Source: Saccoglossus kowalevskii (lineage: Eukaryota; Hemichordata; Enteropneusta; Harrimaniidae). From it: 22,919 nt of DNA. The DNA lies in assembly GCF_000003605.2 (NCBI RefSeq), contig NW_003108595.1, positions 64,894 to 87,812 of the forward strand, read 5' to 3'. Under the pieces are notes generated by a model. That model ran no database searches. It had not been told where the DNA came from and was given only the letters and a program-made list of their open reading frames with translations. Positions 12,101-18,514 of the stretch are shown in pieces (position 1 is the stretch's first letter; each line of letters begins with the position of its first letter). Both the position numbers and the translations under genes were made by a program.

Positions 12101-15100
12101 AAAAACTAGTTGTTAGATTATAACACGCTCTGGCTGCTGATACCATTCACAGCCACACCCCCTTCTATTTCATGAGGCCTAATGTATTTATATGGTTTGA
12201 ATGAGTTCTTGTTTGAAGATTAAAACCGTCATTATTATTGTTATTGACAGAGCATGAGACAGTCACATCATTCTGGTCATAGCAGTAGTGATGCTAAAGA
12301 TACACAGAGTGAAAGTGATTCACCAAATAAAAGAAAGACAACATCACCTCCTCAAAGCAAAGAAAAAGTAAGTACACTACTATTTGTATTGCTTTTTAAA
12401 CTCTTCACTTAATAAGACTTGAATAATGACTTTGAATTGTAATTATCATCTTTGACCTAAGCAATGTCAAAATTGATGTTGAAATGTTATGATTTGTGTG
12501 TAAAAAGTTTTTTTTATAAAAATAATCCAGTGTTACATATTATAGAGATTAATTTTATGAAGGTTTTTAAACTTATAAATTGTATTTATTTCAGAAAATT
12601 GTAGAGAAGGTAGAGGCACAAGTAGAAAAGAATATAACAAAAGAAGAAGCAGTTAAGAAATCTGGTAGCTTAACAAGAAGTGACAGTGTTAAGAGCAGAA
12701 GTCTTGATTGTTTGTCATCTTCAGAAGAAAGAACACATGCAACTATTGTAAAGAAAAAGCATCTGGGTATGTGACACACATGTCTAGAAAGTTCTAAAGC
12801 TTCTCACTAAATTGTCCAATTTTTTTTATGCTTCCCTTGTTTTGTGTTTGACTTCATAAAAAAATGAAATGATAATCAAAATACAGTTTAGAAAATAAAC
12901 ATTTGAAGTGTGTAACTCTAATTACTAAACTTGCTGTACTTGAAGTCTCATCAAAGGAAAGGAGTAAGTTGATGTAAAACTACTTTTGGCTGTGTACTTC
13001 TGTAAACCACTTTAATTTATGCGAGTCTGTGAAAATCATTAATTTTTGTAGCAGTGAAAATTTTTCTTCAATACTATTACGATACGAGTCACGTGTAATT
13101 TTATCTACATGAATGCCATAAAATTTTCAAATTATTTCTAGTAACGATTTGCAATATTTGTTGTCCTGCAGCAGTGTGATCTCTACATTTTTTGTCTTTA
13201 AAAACAATTCTGGGTCTTTATCTTTTCAGGTGGTGATGATGCAAGTCCAAGAGCACAGAGACTGAGTAAAAAGCTGGAGACTACTGCAGAAATTAATCCA
13301 AGAGACAGCGTGGGTTGGAGTGAAGATGTACTGGCTGTATTTGATAAGTTCAAGAAGGAAGAACCTGTGTCAGACACAACAGCTAACACGTGTGTGGAAG
13401 ATACAATGGGGAACACTGAGAAAAACACAGCAGTGAGCAACAGTAAGATTTCAGAAGAGTTCAAGCCAGAAATGAAAGATACGAGAAAACTTCAGAGGAG
13501 TGTTACTGATTCTGACATGCAGTATAGGGAGTATGGGACAGAAGAAAGCAGTTTAGAGAATAAAGAAAAAAATAGTGAACATGCCATTATTTATGAAGAA
13601 GATGTTTCCAACAAAAATCTAAATGAAGAAGAAAAGGAGACAACTCCCCTAGCGAAAGACAACATTGGTGATAGTAATACTGATTCTGTAGCAGCAGTAA
13701 CTGTGGAGGGTGATACACTGAGAAAAGATACAGAAAAAATACGTCCAAAGGAAGAAGCTGCAAGAGTTGTGGAAGCCTACACTGTTCCAAGGAGGAAAGC
13801 TGCCAATAGTATGGGTGTACCTAGTCACTATCGTAGTAGTACATCTGTGTTAGAGCAACACAGTCTTACAAATGCTATCTTTAGAATGAAAAGATCAGAT
13901 AAGATTAAACAATTTATTGCAGAAAGAAAAGACAGTAAAGATAGTAAAAATGAGGAGGATATCTGGGTGAAAAGGACAGATGCAGCAACTACAAGTATAG
14001 AATCATCTAACACATCACTTGTTGAAGCACCACAGCTCAGTGCACCTTCATCTCCTGTGAATGAAAGTATAGGCAAAAAAACTGTTATAGATGCAGACTT
14101 ACCAACACCCTCACCACCTGCAAAGGAAACACTGCTTAGTATTGAGGAACCACAGACAACTTTGTTACTCAGTGAAGTACATAGTAAAATGTACTGTAGT
14201 AGTGATGACATACGAGCAACATCGTCAGTAACAAAAATACCAATATCAAGGTCATTAAGTGATGGCACTGACCCCCAAAATCTAGCTACAGAAACTGAAC
14301 CGAGTGTACCTTTAACACCAGAAGCAGTTGAAATAGTGGATGACTTAAAGAAATACATGGAAGCAAACTCAAAACATTCTAATAAAAGTATTCCGGCATT
14401 TCCTGCTGCAGGCAGCAGTCCTACTGTCAATAGTACTGATAGCACATCAACAGAAAGTCTGTCTGGTAGTATTAAACATATGCTTCACAATTTTGGTTTA
14501 CGCATAACTGGACAAAAAACACCAAGCTCCAGCCCAGTTCAAAGTCCTAATCCAAGCCCTAGATCTAGTCAGTATTTGGAGAATTCCTCTTCAGATGAAA
14601 CAAAATCATCATCATCTGCCAAAGAGACTCCACCTGAAACTCCAGAAAGAGAGAAAAAGTCACCAATGAATGTATACTCATTTGCACGATCTTACAGTCG
14701 GAAATTCAAGAACAAGGCTAGCAAGCAGTTTGTAAAAAAACGTAGTACATCTGATAGCACTCCAAACATTACAAATACTTATGAAAAACAACTTGTTGAT
14801 TTGCTTGGAGGAGATAATGCTCCTGGTGGAACTACTATTGGGGCAAGGTATGCTAGGCAAGGAGGTTCACTAAACTACAATTTACGACATGTTTACTCTG
14901 AGTCATTGAATACTGTTGCAATTGATTCAGGGTCAGTATTATATGCTGCTTCGATAGCTGATATAGTTAGTGGAAATAACGCTGAGGATGATAACTCAAC
15001 TAGAAAAAAAACTGTACAAGACAATATAAAAGCTTTTGAAGAATTGTCTAAATCGTTGTCAGTATCACCAATTCCAGCAATTAAGACTTGGCGCTGTGCA

Positions 15101-16078
15101 TCAGCTATGTTCATGCGACAAGAGAGTGAACCAGATATTGAACCTTTATTTAAATCAATTGAAGAACGCAGGAAAGAGTTAGAATCATCTACTTCCATGA
15201 CTGTACTTAAAAAGAGACCAATGTCAGAGTTGGTCAGTGATCCGAGTGATGGGTCATCAATATGTAGTTCTGAAAGTGAAACGCATATCAGCAATACAGG
15301 ATCTCCTCTGCATTCTTCATCTTTACATCAAATAAAAGAAGAACTTAAAGGATCCATTAGTCTTTCCAGGAAATCTAGCAGTACAGACAATGATGATTTG
15401 ATGCCAGTCATGATGAAATCAATTAAAGACAGATTTCGAGAACTACAAAATTCCATGGCAAAACCAATCCCGAAAAGAAATCCAAAAGAAGAGATTGAAG
15501 CTGAACGACTTGCTGCTTCAGTTGATAATGAAAGCAGCCAAAATGATAATAATTACATGGTTCATCAAGTTCAATGCACAGATTCTACAACATCATGTAC
15601 ACCATGTTCATCAGATGCACATAAATTAGATTCAATAGATTCATCAACATCATTTGTATCATGTCAGGCTGACACTTACCAAGTTGATACAGTGGATTCA
15701 AATCTATCATTTGTATCATGTTCTTCAGAAGTACCTGATGCTGTCAGTTCATTAAACAATTGCTTTGACTCTATGATTCCTCATCCAAACATAGATGACA
15801 GTGAAAGTGATTCAGGAAACAATTCAGAGTATGAGACTCCCCATGGATCGCTAGAAAATTTCTCTGATATTTTAAGTACATTAGATCAGCTGGATGATCT
15901 GCCTGTGGATTATGAGGATAGCATTGAAGATGAGTCAACGCTGGAAGCTGACATCACCGATGAATTATCTAAGACACCTTCACCTGATTTATTTTTCTCT
16001 TCTGTTGCTGGCAACACAGTGAAAACTGAATATGGTGATGAAAATAGTGTGGCACCAGAGAAATTACACATTAGTTAA
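3029..16078 (+). CDS. PLEKHG1/2/3-like: PLEKHG1/2/3-like Rho guanine nucleotide exchange factor (5'-partial, 15 exons visible)
   Basis: Exons join(3029-3129, 4160-4229, 4554-4754, 5415-5576, 6156-6191, 6557-6673, 7721-7816, 8068-8191, 8817-8960, 9550-9573, 9961-9978, 12027-12061, 12251-12367, 12595-12766, 13230-16078) total 4266 nt, giving 1421 residues and a TAA stop with every junction in frame. Visible residues 1-178 are the DH domain, which exchanges GDP for GTP on Rho-family GTPases; its signature [15 protein letters not shown] is at about 103-117 and [10 protein letters not shown] lies near the end. Residues 180-285 are the PH domain, with the invariant C-terminal-helix Trp at about 271 ([12 protein letters not shown]). 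Then come a basic linker ([14 protein letters not shown]) and a long disordered Ser/Thr/Glu-rich tail. Family knowledge: PLEKHG1-3 act on Cdc42/Rac and the actin cytoskeleton. The DH-PH junction and post-PH sequence (IIENH..VP..AK..IL) fit PLEKHG1/2/3 better than other Dbl families. The N-terminus and first DH helix are upstream of the window. Which paralogue it matches cannot be decided by eye. Confidence 0.92.
3130..4159 (+). other. intron 1 (1030 nt)
   Basis: AT-rich; no exon-like or repeat structure seen. Open frames on both strands here are chance. Confidence 0.8.
4160..4229 (+). CDS. PLEKHG1/2/3-like: PLEKHG-like exon 2: DH domain
   Basis: Acceptor ctcttcag at 4152-4159, donor gtaagt at 4230. 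The first base completes the Lys codon. It encodes [20 protein letters not shown] then VKK, which matches the PLEKHG pattern of LL..LE..DNDP..VAE.FV. Confidence 0.93.
4230..4553 (+). other. intron 2 (324 nt)
   Basis: Strong donor gtaagt and a long T-rich tract before the acceptor. Nothing else seen. Confidence 0.85.
4554..4754 (+). CDS. PLEKHG1/2/3-like: PLEKHG-like exon 3: DH domain catalytic core
   Basis: Exactly 67 codons, phase 0 at both ends, after a T-rich acceptor (tttcttttttcag); the donor is gtcaga. It contains the DH conserved region 3, [15 protein letters not shown], and the aligned segment [15 protein letters not shown]. These helices form much of the GTPase-binding face. Confidence 0.95.
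4755..5414 (+). other. intron 3 (660 nt)
   Basis: AT-rich, no recognisable content. Confidence 0.85.
5415..5576 (+). CDS. PLEKHG1/2/3-like: PLEKHG-like exon 4: DH domain C-terminal helices
   Basis: 54 codons, phase 0/0; acceptor ttcag, donor gtaagt. It encodes the last long DH helix ([20 protein letters not shown]) and continues with [10 protein letters not shown], the start of the DH-PH connector. The Asn in YINDMK is where DH domains keep a GTPase-contacting Asn/Asp. Confidence 0.94.
5577..6155 (+). other. intron 4 (579 nt)
   Basis: AT-rich, no recognisable content. Confidence 0.85.
6156..6191 (+). CDS. PLEKHG1/2/3-like: PLEKHG-like exon 5: 36-nt exon at the DH-PH junction
   Basis: A 12-codon exon, phase 0/0, between acceptor tttatttcag and donor gtaagc, encoding [12 protein letters not shown]. 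The family has a closely similar stretch (LT.YGELVLE) leading into PH strand 1. Skipping would keep frame but remove the domain junction, so it is probably constitutive. Confidence 0.9.
6192..6556 (+). other. intron 5 (365 nt)
   Basis: One short AT palindrome at 6242-6260 (GATTAT / ATAATC); otherwise nothing seen. Confidence 0.85.
6557..6673 (+). CDS. PLEKHG1/2/3-like: PLEKHG-like exon 6: PH domain N-terminal strands
   Basis: 39 codons, phase 0/0; acceptor tttttatag, donor gtaagt. It encodes [20 protein letters not shown] followed by [10 protein letters not shown]. The [12 protein letters not shown] strand is the usual PH pattern of a hydrophobic strand followed by basic residues that may contact phosphoinositides. 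Confidence 0.94.
6674..7720 (+). other. intron 6 (1047 nt)
   Basis: Contains a 13-base C tract at 7511-7523 directly followed by AG, a decoy acceptor. The exons either side join without a PH-domain gap, so that AG is not expected to be used. Confidence 0.85.
7511..7523 (+). repeat. C13 homopolymer tract
   Basis: Thirteen consecutive C bases; likely length-polymorphic and prone to sequencing error. Confidence 0.95.
7721..7816 (+). CDS. PLEKHG1/2/3-like: PLEKHG-like exon 7: PH domain middle strands
   Basis: 32 codons, phase 0/0; acceptor tttcttccag, donor gtaata. It encodes [20 protein letters not shown] then [12 protein letters not shown]. It aligns without gaps between the flanking PH exons, so no PH exon is missed in the 1-kb intron before it. 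Confidence 0.92.
8068..8191 (+). CDS. PLEKHG1/2/3-like: PLEKHG-like exon 8: PH domain C-terminal helix
   Basis: Acceptor tttctatag, donor gtaagt. Phase 0 in; one base (C) is left over at the end. It encodes [20 protein letters not shown] and continues [21 protein letters not shown]. The Trp in [11 protein letters not shown] is the invariant PH-helix Trp, and the tail after it is characteristic of PLEKHG1/2/3. Confidence 0.94.
8192..8816 (+). other. intron 8 (625 nt)
   Basis: The frame from exon 8 stays open for about 50 codons into the intron, but the PH domain is already complete and the donor gtaagt is consensus, so this is not coding. No repeat recognised. Confidence 0.8.
8817..8960 (+). 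CDS. PLEKHG1/2/3-like: PLEKHG-like exon 9: basic linker after the PH domain
   Basis: Acceptor atgttgtag. Its first two bases complete a His codon, and it ends with one leftover G. It encodes [20 protein letters not shown] then a Lys/Arg-rich run ending [18 protein letters not shown]. An R/K-K-S-[DE]-P motif is common at this site in the family. The donor gtgcac at 8961 is weak, which is notable because the next two exons are microexons. Read-through would reach a stop after about 16 residues (TAG at 9005-9007). Confidence 0.88.
8961..9549 (+). other. intron 9 (589 nt), before the first microexon
   Basis: Weak donor gtgcac. AT-rich, with TGCTGC (9539-9544) just before the acceptor. Nothing else seen. 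Confidence 0.65.
9550..9573 (+). CDS. PLEKHG1/2/3-like: PLEKHG-like exon 10: 24-nt microexon
   Basis: 24 nt between acceptor gctgcattag and a consensus donor gtgagt. Phase 1 in and phase 1 out, so inclusion or skipping both keep the frame. It encodes AGGKTILH (first codon shared with exon 9). The call rests on splice-site quality and phase only, since the peptide is too short for homology. TGCTGC lies a few bases before the acceptor. Confidence 0.6.
9574..9960 (+). other. intron 10 (387 nt), between the two microexons
   Basis: Contains a small tandem tract near 9896-9920 (TGAA units, then CTAA units) and a TGC-rich segment followed by T6 before the acceptor. Confidence 0.6.
9961..9978 (+). 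CDS. PLEKHG1/2/3-like: PLEKHG-like exon 11: 18-nt microexon
   Basis: 18 nt between acceptor ccatcccaatag and consensus donor gtgagt, phase 1/1 like exon 10. It encodes AMDITL plus a shared Gly codon with exon 12. Upstream are TGC-containing motifs and a T6 tract. Exons 9-12 stay in frame in all four inclusion combinations, which supports optional exons. Confidence 0.55.
10090..11400. mobile_element. 1.3-kb TTAA-flanked non-autonomous DNA element (piggyBac-like target site)
   Basis: TTAA at 10090-10093 and 11397-11400 flank 20-bp inverted repeats: left GGTAGCGAGACTATTATTTG (10094-10113), right (11377-11396) its reverse complement with one mismatch (GGGACT for GAGACT). TTAA duplication is the hallmark of the piggyBac superfamily, although the GGTAGCG terminus is not the classical CCC/CCY start. 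The interior is more CpG-containing than the flanks (acgcgt, cgtcgt) and shows no transposase, so it is non-autonomous. It is interrupted by a TA-flanked MITE at 10697-10908. Confidence 0.7.
10697..10908. mobile_element. TA-flanked palindromic MITE, copy A (212 bp)
   Basis: Begins TACTGTAAA and ends TTTACAGTA, with TTCACTGGGTTT near the left end matched by AAACCCAGTGAA near the right. TA at both edges suggests Tc1/mariner-type integration. Internally, the TTCACTG..TTTTAATTTAGC block recurs inverted at about 10769-10786, so the element is a palindrome made of palindromes. It lies inside the TTAA-flanked element and so inserted later. Confidence 0.75.
11556..11781. mobile_element. TA-flanked MITE, copy D (226 bp)
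   Basis: Left end TACTATATTTACTCT (11556-11570) and the reverse complement of the right end TACCTTATTTACTCT (11767-11781) match at 13 of 15 bases. Its core (aaaataaaatct then ctatattttacatttaaa) is shared with the element at 16365-16578. It contains a good acceptor and donor around 11713-11745. Confidence 0.65.
12027..12061 (+). CDS. PLEKHG1/2/3-like: PLEKHG-like exon 12: 35-nt exon
   Basis: Acceptor atttgtatag, donor gtaagt. It takes phase 1 and returns phase 0. It encodes [12 protein letters not shown]. The phase fits both the microexon before it and the phase-0 exon after it, so it is probably constitutive. Confidence 0.75.
12251..12367 (+). CDS. PLEKHG1/2/3-like: PLEKHG-like exon 13: Ser/His-rich linker
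   Basis: 39 codons, phase 0/0; acceptor ttattgacag, donor gtaagt. It encodes [20 protein letters not shown] then [19 protein letters not shown]. Low complexity with SP/TSPP sites, so likely disordered and phosphorylated. No domain recognised. Confidence 0.85.
12595..12766 (+). CDS. PLEKHG1/2/3-like: PLEKHG-like exon 14: charged helical segment and Ser-rich motif
   Basis: Acceptor ttatttcag, donor gtatgt; phase 0 in, one base (G) left over. It starts [20 protein letters not shown], a probable short amphipathic helix, then [20 protein letters not shown], which has basophilic-kinase-like R.x.S sites. The terminal G joins exon 15 in frame. Confidence 0.87.
12767..13229 (+). other. intron 14 (463 nt) with a decayed repeat
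   Basis: At about 13000-13075 it holds CTGTAAACCACTTTAATTTA then TGCGAGTCTGTGAAAATC and GCAGTGAAAATTTTT, which look like a decayed relative of the TACTGTA palindromic MITEs. The right end is not resolvable by eye. Confidence 0.4.
13230..16078 (+). CDS. PLEKHG1/2/3-like: PLEKHG-like exon 15: long terminal exon encoding a disordered C-terminal tail
   Basis: 2849 nt, acceptor tcttttcag, 948 complete sense codons plus the shared first one, TAA at 16076-16078. The long open frame has no recognised folded domain: it is rich in Ser, Thr, Glu and Asp. Visible landmarks are [15 protein letters not shown] followed by [14 protein letters not shown]; a Pro/Ser block [18 protein letters not shown]; a basic aromatic segment [20 protein letters not shown] (residues 954-973); three related helix-plus-basic modules (1071, 1114, 1202); three 19-residue tandem repeats (1257-1313); and a very acidic end. 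Exon 14 joins at Gly 473. The tail probably acts as a regulatory and scaffolding region; the exact role is inference. Confidence 0.93.
15581..15751 (+). repeat. three in-frame 57-nt tandem repeats in the GEF tail
   Basis: Units at 15581-15637, 15638-15694 and 15695-15751 are each exactly 19 codons. Each starts with Asp-Ser and has Cys at position 9. Units 2 and 3 share S.xx.SFVSC exactly ([18 protein letters not shown]); unit 1 reads DSTTSCTPC. The DNA still aligns (gattca, catttgtatcatgt shared), so this is an old local duplication inside the exon. Confidence 0.85.
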
Positions 16079-16086
16079 CTTAATAC

Positions 16087-16092
16087 AATAAA
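16087..16092 (+). terminator. candidate poly(A) signal 9 nt after the GEF stop codon
   Basis: AATAAA begins 9 nt after TAA and is followed within 30 nt by a T/GT-rich stretch (ttctttttctgtgcatgt), the usual arrangement for cleavage. If used, the 3' UTR would be only about 25-35 nt. Distal alternatives exist at 17774-17827. Confidence 0.45.
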
Positions 16093-16364
16093 ACTGTATT
16101 TAAAATTCATTCTTTTTCTGTGCATGTATTCAATTTTTCATGTACTCAGATTGGTATTTGTCAATGTTCATAACATGGTGGGGTAGGGTCTACTCAAATG
16201 ACACGTCCTATTTACAAGGTAAATGGAATATGCAAGTATATGTAATACCACATTGGTATTAATTGGTTATCAATAATATGCTGTCTATTTGCTAGTTTCA
16301 ATCATTGTATGGTCATAAGTGGTATTGATAAACAGTATTCCGAGATAACAGTGATGTGATTAAA

Positions 16365-16578
16365 TACTGTAAAATACTTTATTTTCGCTTAGAATTTGAT
16401 TTTGCTATTTTCATTGAAGGGATGATTCAGTGAAAATAAAATCCAGCTAATATAACTTTTCTTCCTATATTTTACATTTAACTTGACAAAAATCAGTGAA
16501 AAATAAATTCCATACAAAACACCCAAAGAGTTTTTTCAGCGAAAATTAATTCCAGCTAAAATAAAGCATTTTACATTA
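16365..16578. mobile_element. TA-flanked MITE, copy B (214 bp)
   Basis: Left end TACTGTAAAATACTTTATTT and the reverse complement of the right end TAATGTAAAATGCTTTATTT match closely and continue TTCGCT / TTAGCT: 4 mismatches in 25. Size is almost the same as copy A (212 bp). The core at about 16430-16490 is shared with copy D. No coding capacity. Confidence 0.75.
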
Positions 16579-17126
16579 TTGAACTTTGACCCTGTTTTTG
16601 ATATTTTCATATAGCAGGTCTTGATTACCAAGTGTGTGTCTTTATTGTACGTGGACCAAAAAGATAAGTGTTGTGGTCTCAATTATTGTTTCAACGATTA
16701 GGTCTGGGAAACAGAATTTAAGGTTAACACAATTCCTGAGTGACTTCTGAATTGAAAGTATCTTTGTAAAGTCTGATCCATGTATGCTTTCAACTGTAGT
16801 CCGTGTTTAAGGGGGGCAGTGTTGTCAAAGATGAAGATTTAAATTTGAAGGCTGGTATGTGTTTCTTTATCCAGGAGAAAATATATTTACATTTTGTTCC
16901 ATTTCAAATACTACAGTCATTGTTTACTTCCATGCAATTCTCTTAATATGTAACTACTGTATTTAACTTAAAATTGTTGACTCTTTAATAATGTGGCTTA
17001 ATGGGCATAACAATCACAGCATTATATTCAGAGGATTACATGGATGGAGGGAGGTAGGATGAATCCAAATGCTTTGATATGTGTCATTAGATTCAGGTTG
17101 CGCAGCCGATGGAATTAGTGATAAAG

Positions 17127-17281
17127 TACTATAAGAGGTAATATTCACTGGGCCTAAATTTCAATATTTTGTTGTTATACTTGGGTTTACAATTCAGTTT
17201 TGTCAATGTGGTCAATTCTAACCCATATTCCCTTAGATTTTTCAAATTTAATCCCAGTGAACATTTGAACCTTCTACAGTA
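17127..17281. mobile_element. TA-flanked MITE, copy C (155 bp), same family as copy A
   Basis: Left TACTATAAGAGGTAATATTC then ACTGGGCCTAAATTT; reverse complement of the right end TACTGTAGAAGG.., then GTTCACTGGGATTAAATTT. Both arms match copy A's TACTGTAAAGGGGGTAATTA / TTCACTGGG pattern. Shorter than A, probably by internal deletion. Confidence 0.7.
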
Positions 17282-17773
17282 TGTCATTCTACACTAATAG
17301 AGTTTGAAAAATCCATATTGGTGGTCATTGTGTCAGATATCTTTACACAGTTAGCATTGCCATTAGAATGAGAAATAATTTATTTGAATCTTATTAAAAG
17401 AAATATTTAATAGCACATTGTGTAAATGAAAGCATCTGAAATTAAATACAAGTCTTCATGAATTTTAGTATCCCACAGCTGCCATTGGTCATTTTTTTTT
17501 TTTAATCTTGCTTCTAAATGGGTGTAATTTTAATTGTAAATAATTTTAAGTATAAAAGCATCTATTTTGATAAAATGCGTTATCAATTTTACAAAAACTG
17601 CTTAAGTTTTCACACAAATATAAATTTGTATTGTAACTTGGATATTGAATTTAAAATTAATCATGTGCATACAGATTCCAGTTTTAGTTGCAAACAATCA
17701 TATTTGTGATAATTGTGTTTCTCTGATTGATTTCACTCTTATTCCACTTGGTTCTGCTGCATATTTTGCTAGC

Positions 17774-17827
17774 AATAAAATAATTTTAAATATAAAGAAA
17801 TATTTTCAAACATTGTAAATAAATAAA
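17774..17827 (+). terminator. candidate distal poly(A) signals for the GEF
   Basis: AATAAA at 17774-17779, 17818-17823 and 17822-17827, the last two overlapping and followed by a T-rich run. Use of these would give a 3' UTR of about 1.75 kb that includes two MITE copies. RNA data would have to choose between these and the proximal site. Confidence 0.35.
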
Positions 17828-18183
17828 GTTGCAATTTGATTTTCATTTTTTTTGTAAAAGTAAATAAACTACACTATTTACATTATGTCATCAGTCAGAT
17901 GGAATTTAAACTTAATTTCTTGTTTAATCCTGTTCATTTTAATATTCTTGTTGCCAAATTGGCCTTTTAATGGAAAGAATAAAATTGACATTATCAACTA
18001 TTTGACAAATTATTGTGTTAAGTATATTTTAATAATATTGATACATCAATCCAATTCTAGTTTTCTTGTCCGGACAATAGCCAATTCAATAAACTGAAAA
18101 AAAAATTGTAATGTTGAGGAAAAGTCCTATTTTTTTTACGCCCATTAAATATGATTTTTATTCCGATCACTACTGCTTAATAA

Positions 18184-18360
18184 AAAATTGAAGTCTCCAC
18201 AAATAATGACTTAAATGGTCATGTTGATACCAGTGTTGAAGCGCTCCAGAAGCATTTTGACTCTCTACTACACCAACAGAACAATGCCGGTAGTGTAAGT
18301 GTTTCAGGATGCTTACCACAACAAGTACCCGAGTCATCTTCTCTAAGTTTGCACATTTTT
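18184..18360 (+). pseudogene. coding-like relic of unknown origin
   Basis: An open frame without start (from 18184, after TAA at 18181) reads NGHVDTSVEALQKHFDSLLH and on through QQNNAGSVSVSGCLPQQ. Composition and codon mix look more like protein-coding DNA than the AT-rich surroundings. The frame runs on into the repeat at 18361. I recognise no family. It could be a captured exon fragment or the end of a degraded retroelement frame. Confidence 0.3.
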
Positions 18361-18500
18361 AGTCCCTGTTTGGACGAAGTCCTAAAACGGGGACTTATAA
18401 TTCGGTCTCCGTCCGTGCGTCCGTCCGGAGTCATATCTCAGAATCCCTTGGACCGATTCCGTTCATTCTTTGCATGTGCCTAGTACTTTATGTGGGACAT
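18361..18500 (+). repeat. hairpin plus GTCCGTCCG-type repeat leader
   Basis: 18361-18395 folds as AGTCCC..GTTT-GGAC-gaa-GTCC-..AAAC..GGGACT, a long near-perfect stem. It is followed by a CpG-rich GTCCGTGCGTCCGTCCGG tract and ATCTCAGAATCCCTTGGACC. It directly precedes the tandem array and probably belongs to the same repetitive element. Confidence 0.6.
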
Positions 18501-18514
18501 ATGCACATGCAGTG

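Larger units (their letters stand above)
16093..18183 (+). other. intergenic region or long 3' UTR with two MITEs
   Basis: No coding signal on either strand. Contains MITEs at 16365-16578 and 17127-17281, distal AATAAA sites near 17774-17827, and a 12-bp palindrome TTGTCCGGACAA at 18066-18077. Confidence 0.6.

Noticed and set aside
13828-14445. 205-codon minus-strand open frame
   Set aside because: Lies opposite the GEF last exon; it reflects that exon's codon composition and has no independent support.
14893-15294. 133-codon minus-strand open frame
   Set aside because: Antisense shadow of the same GEF exon.
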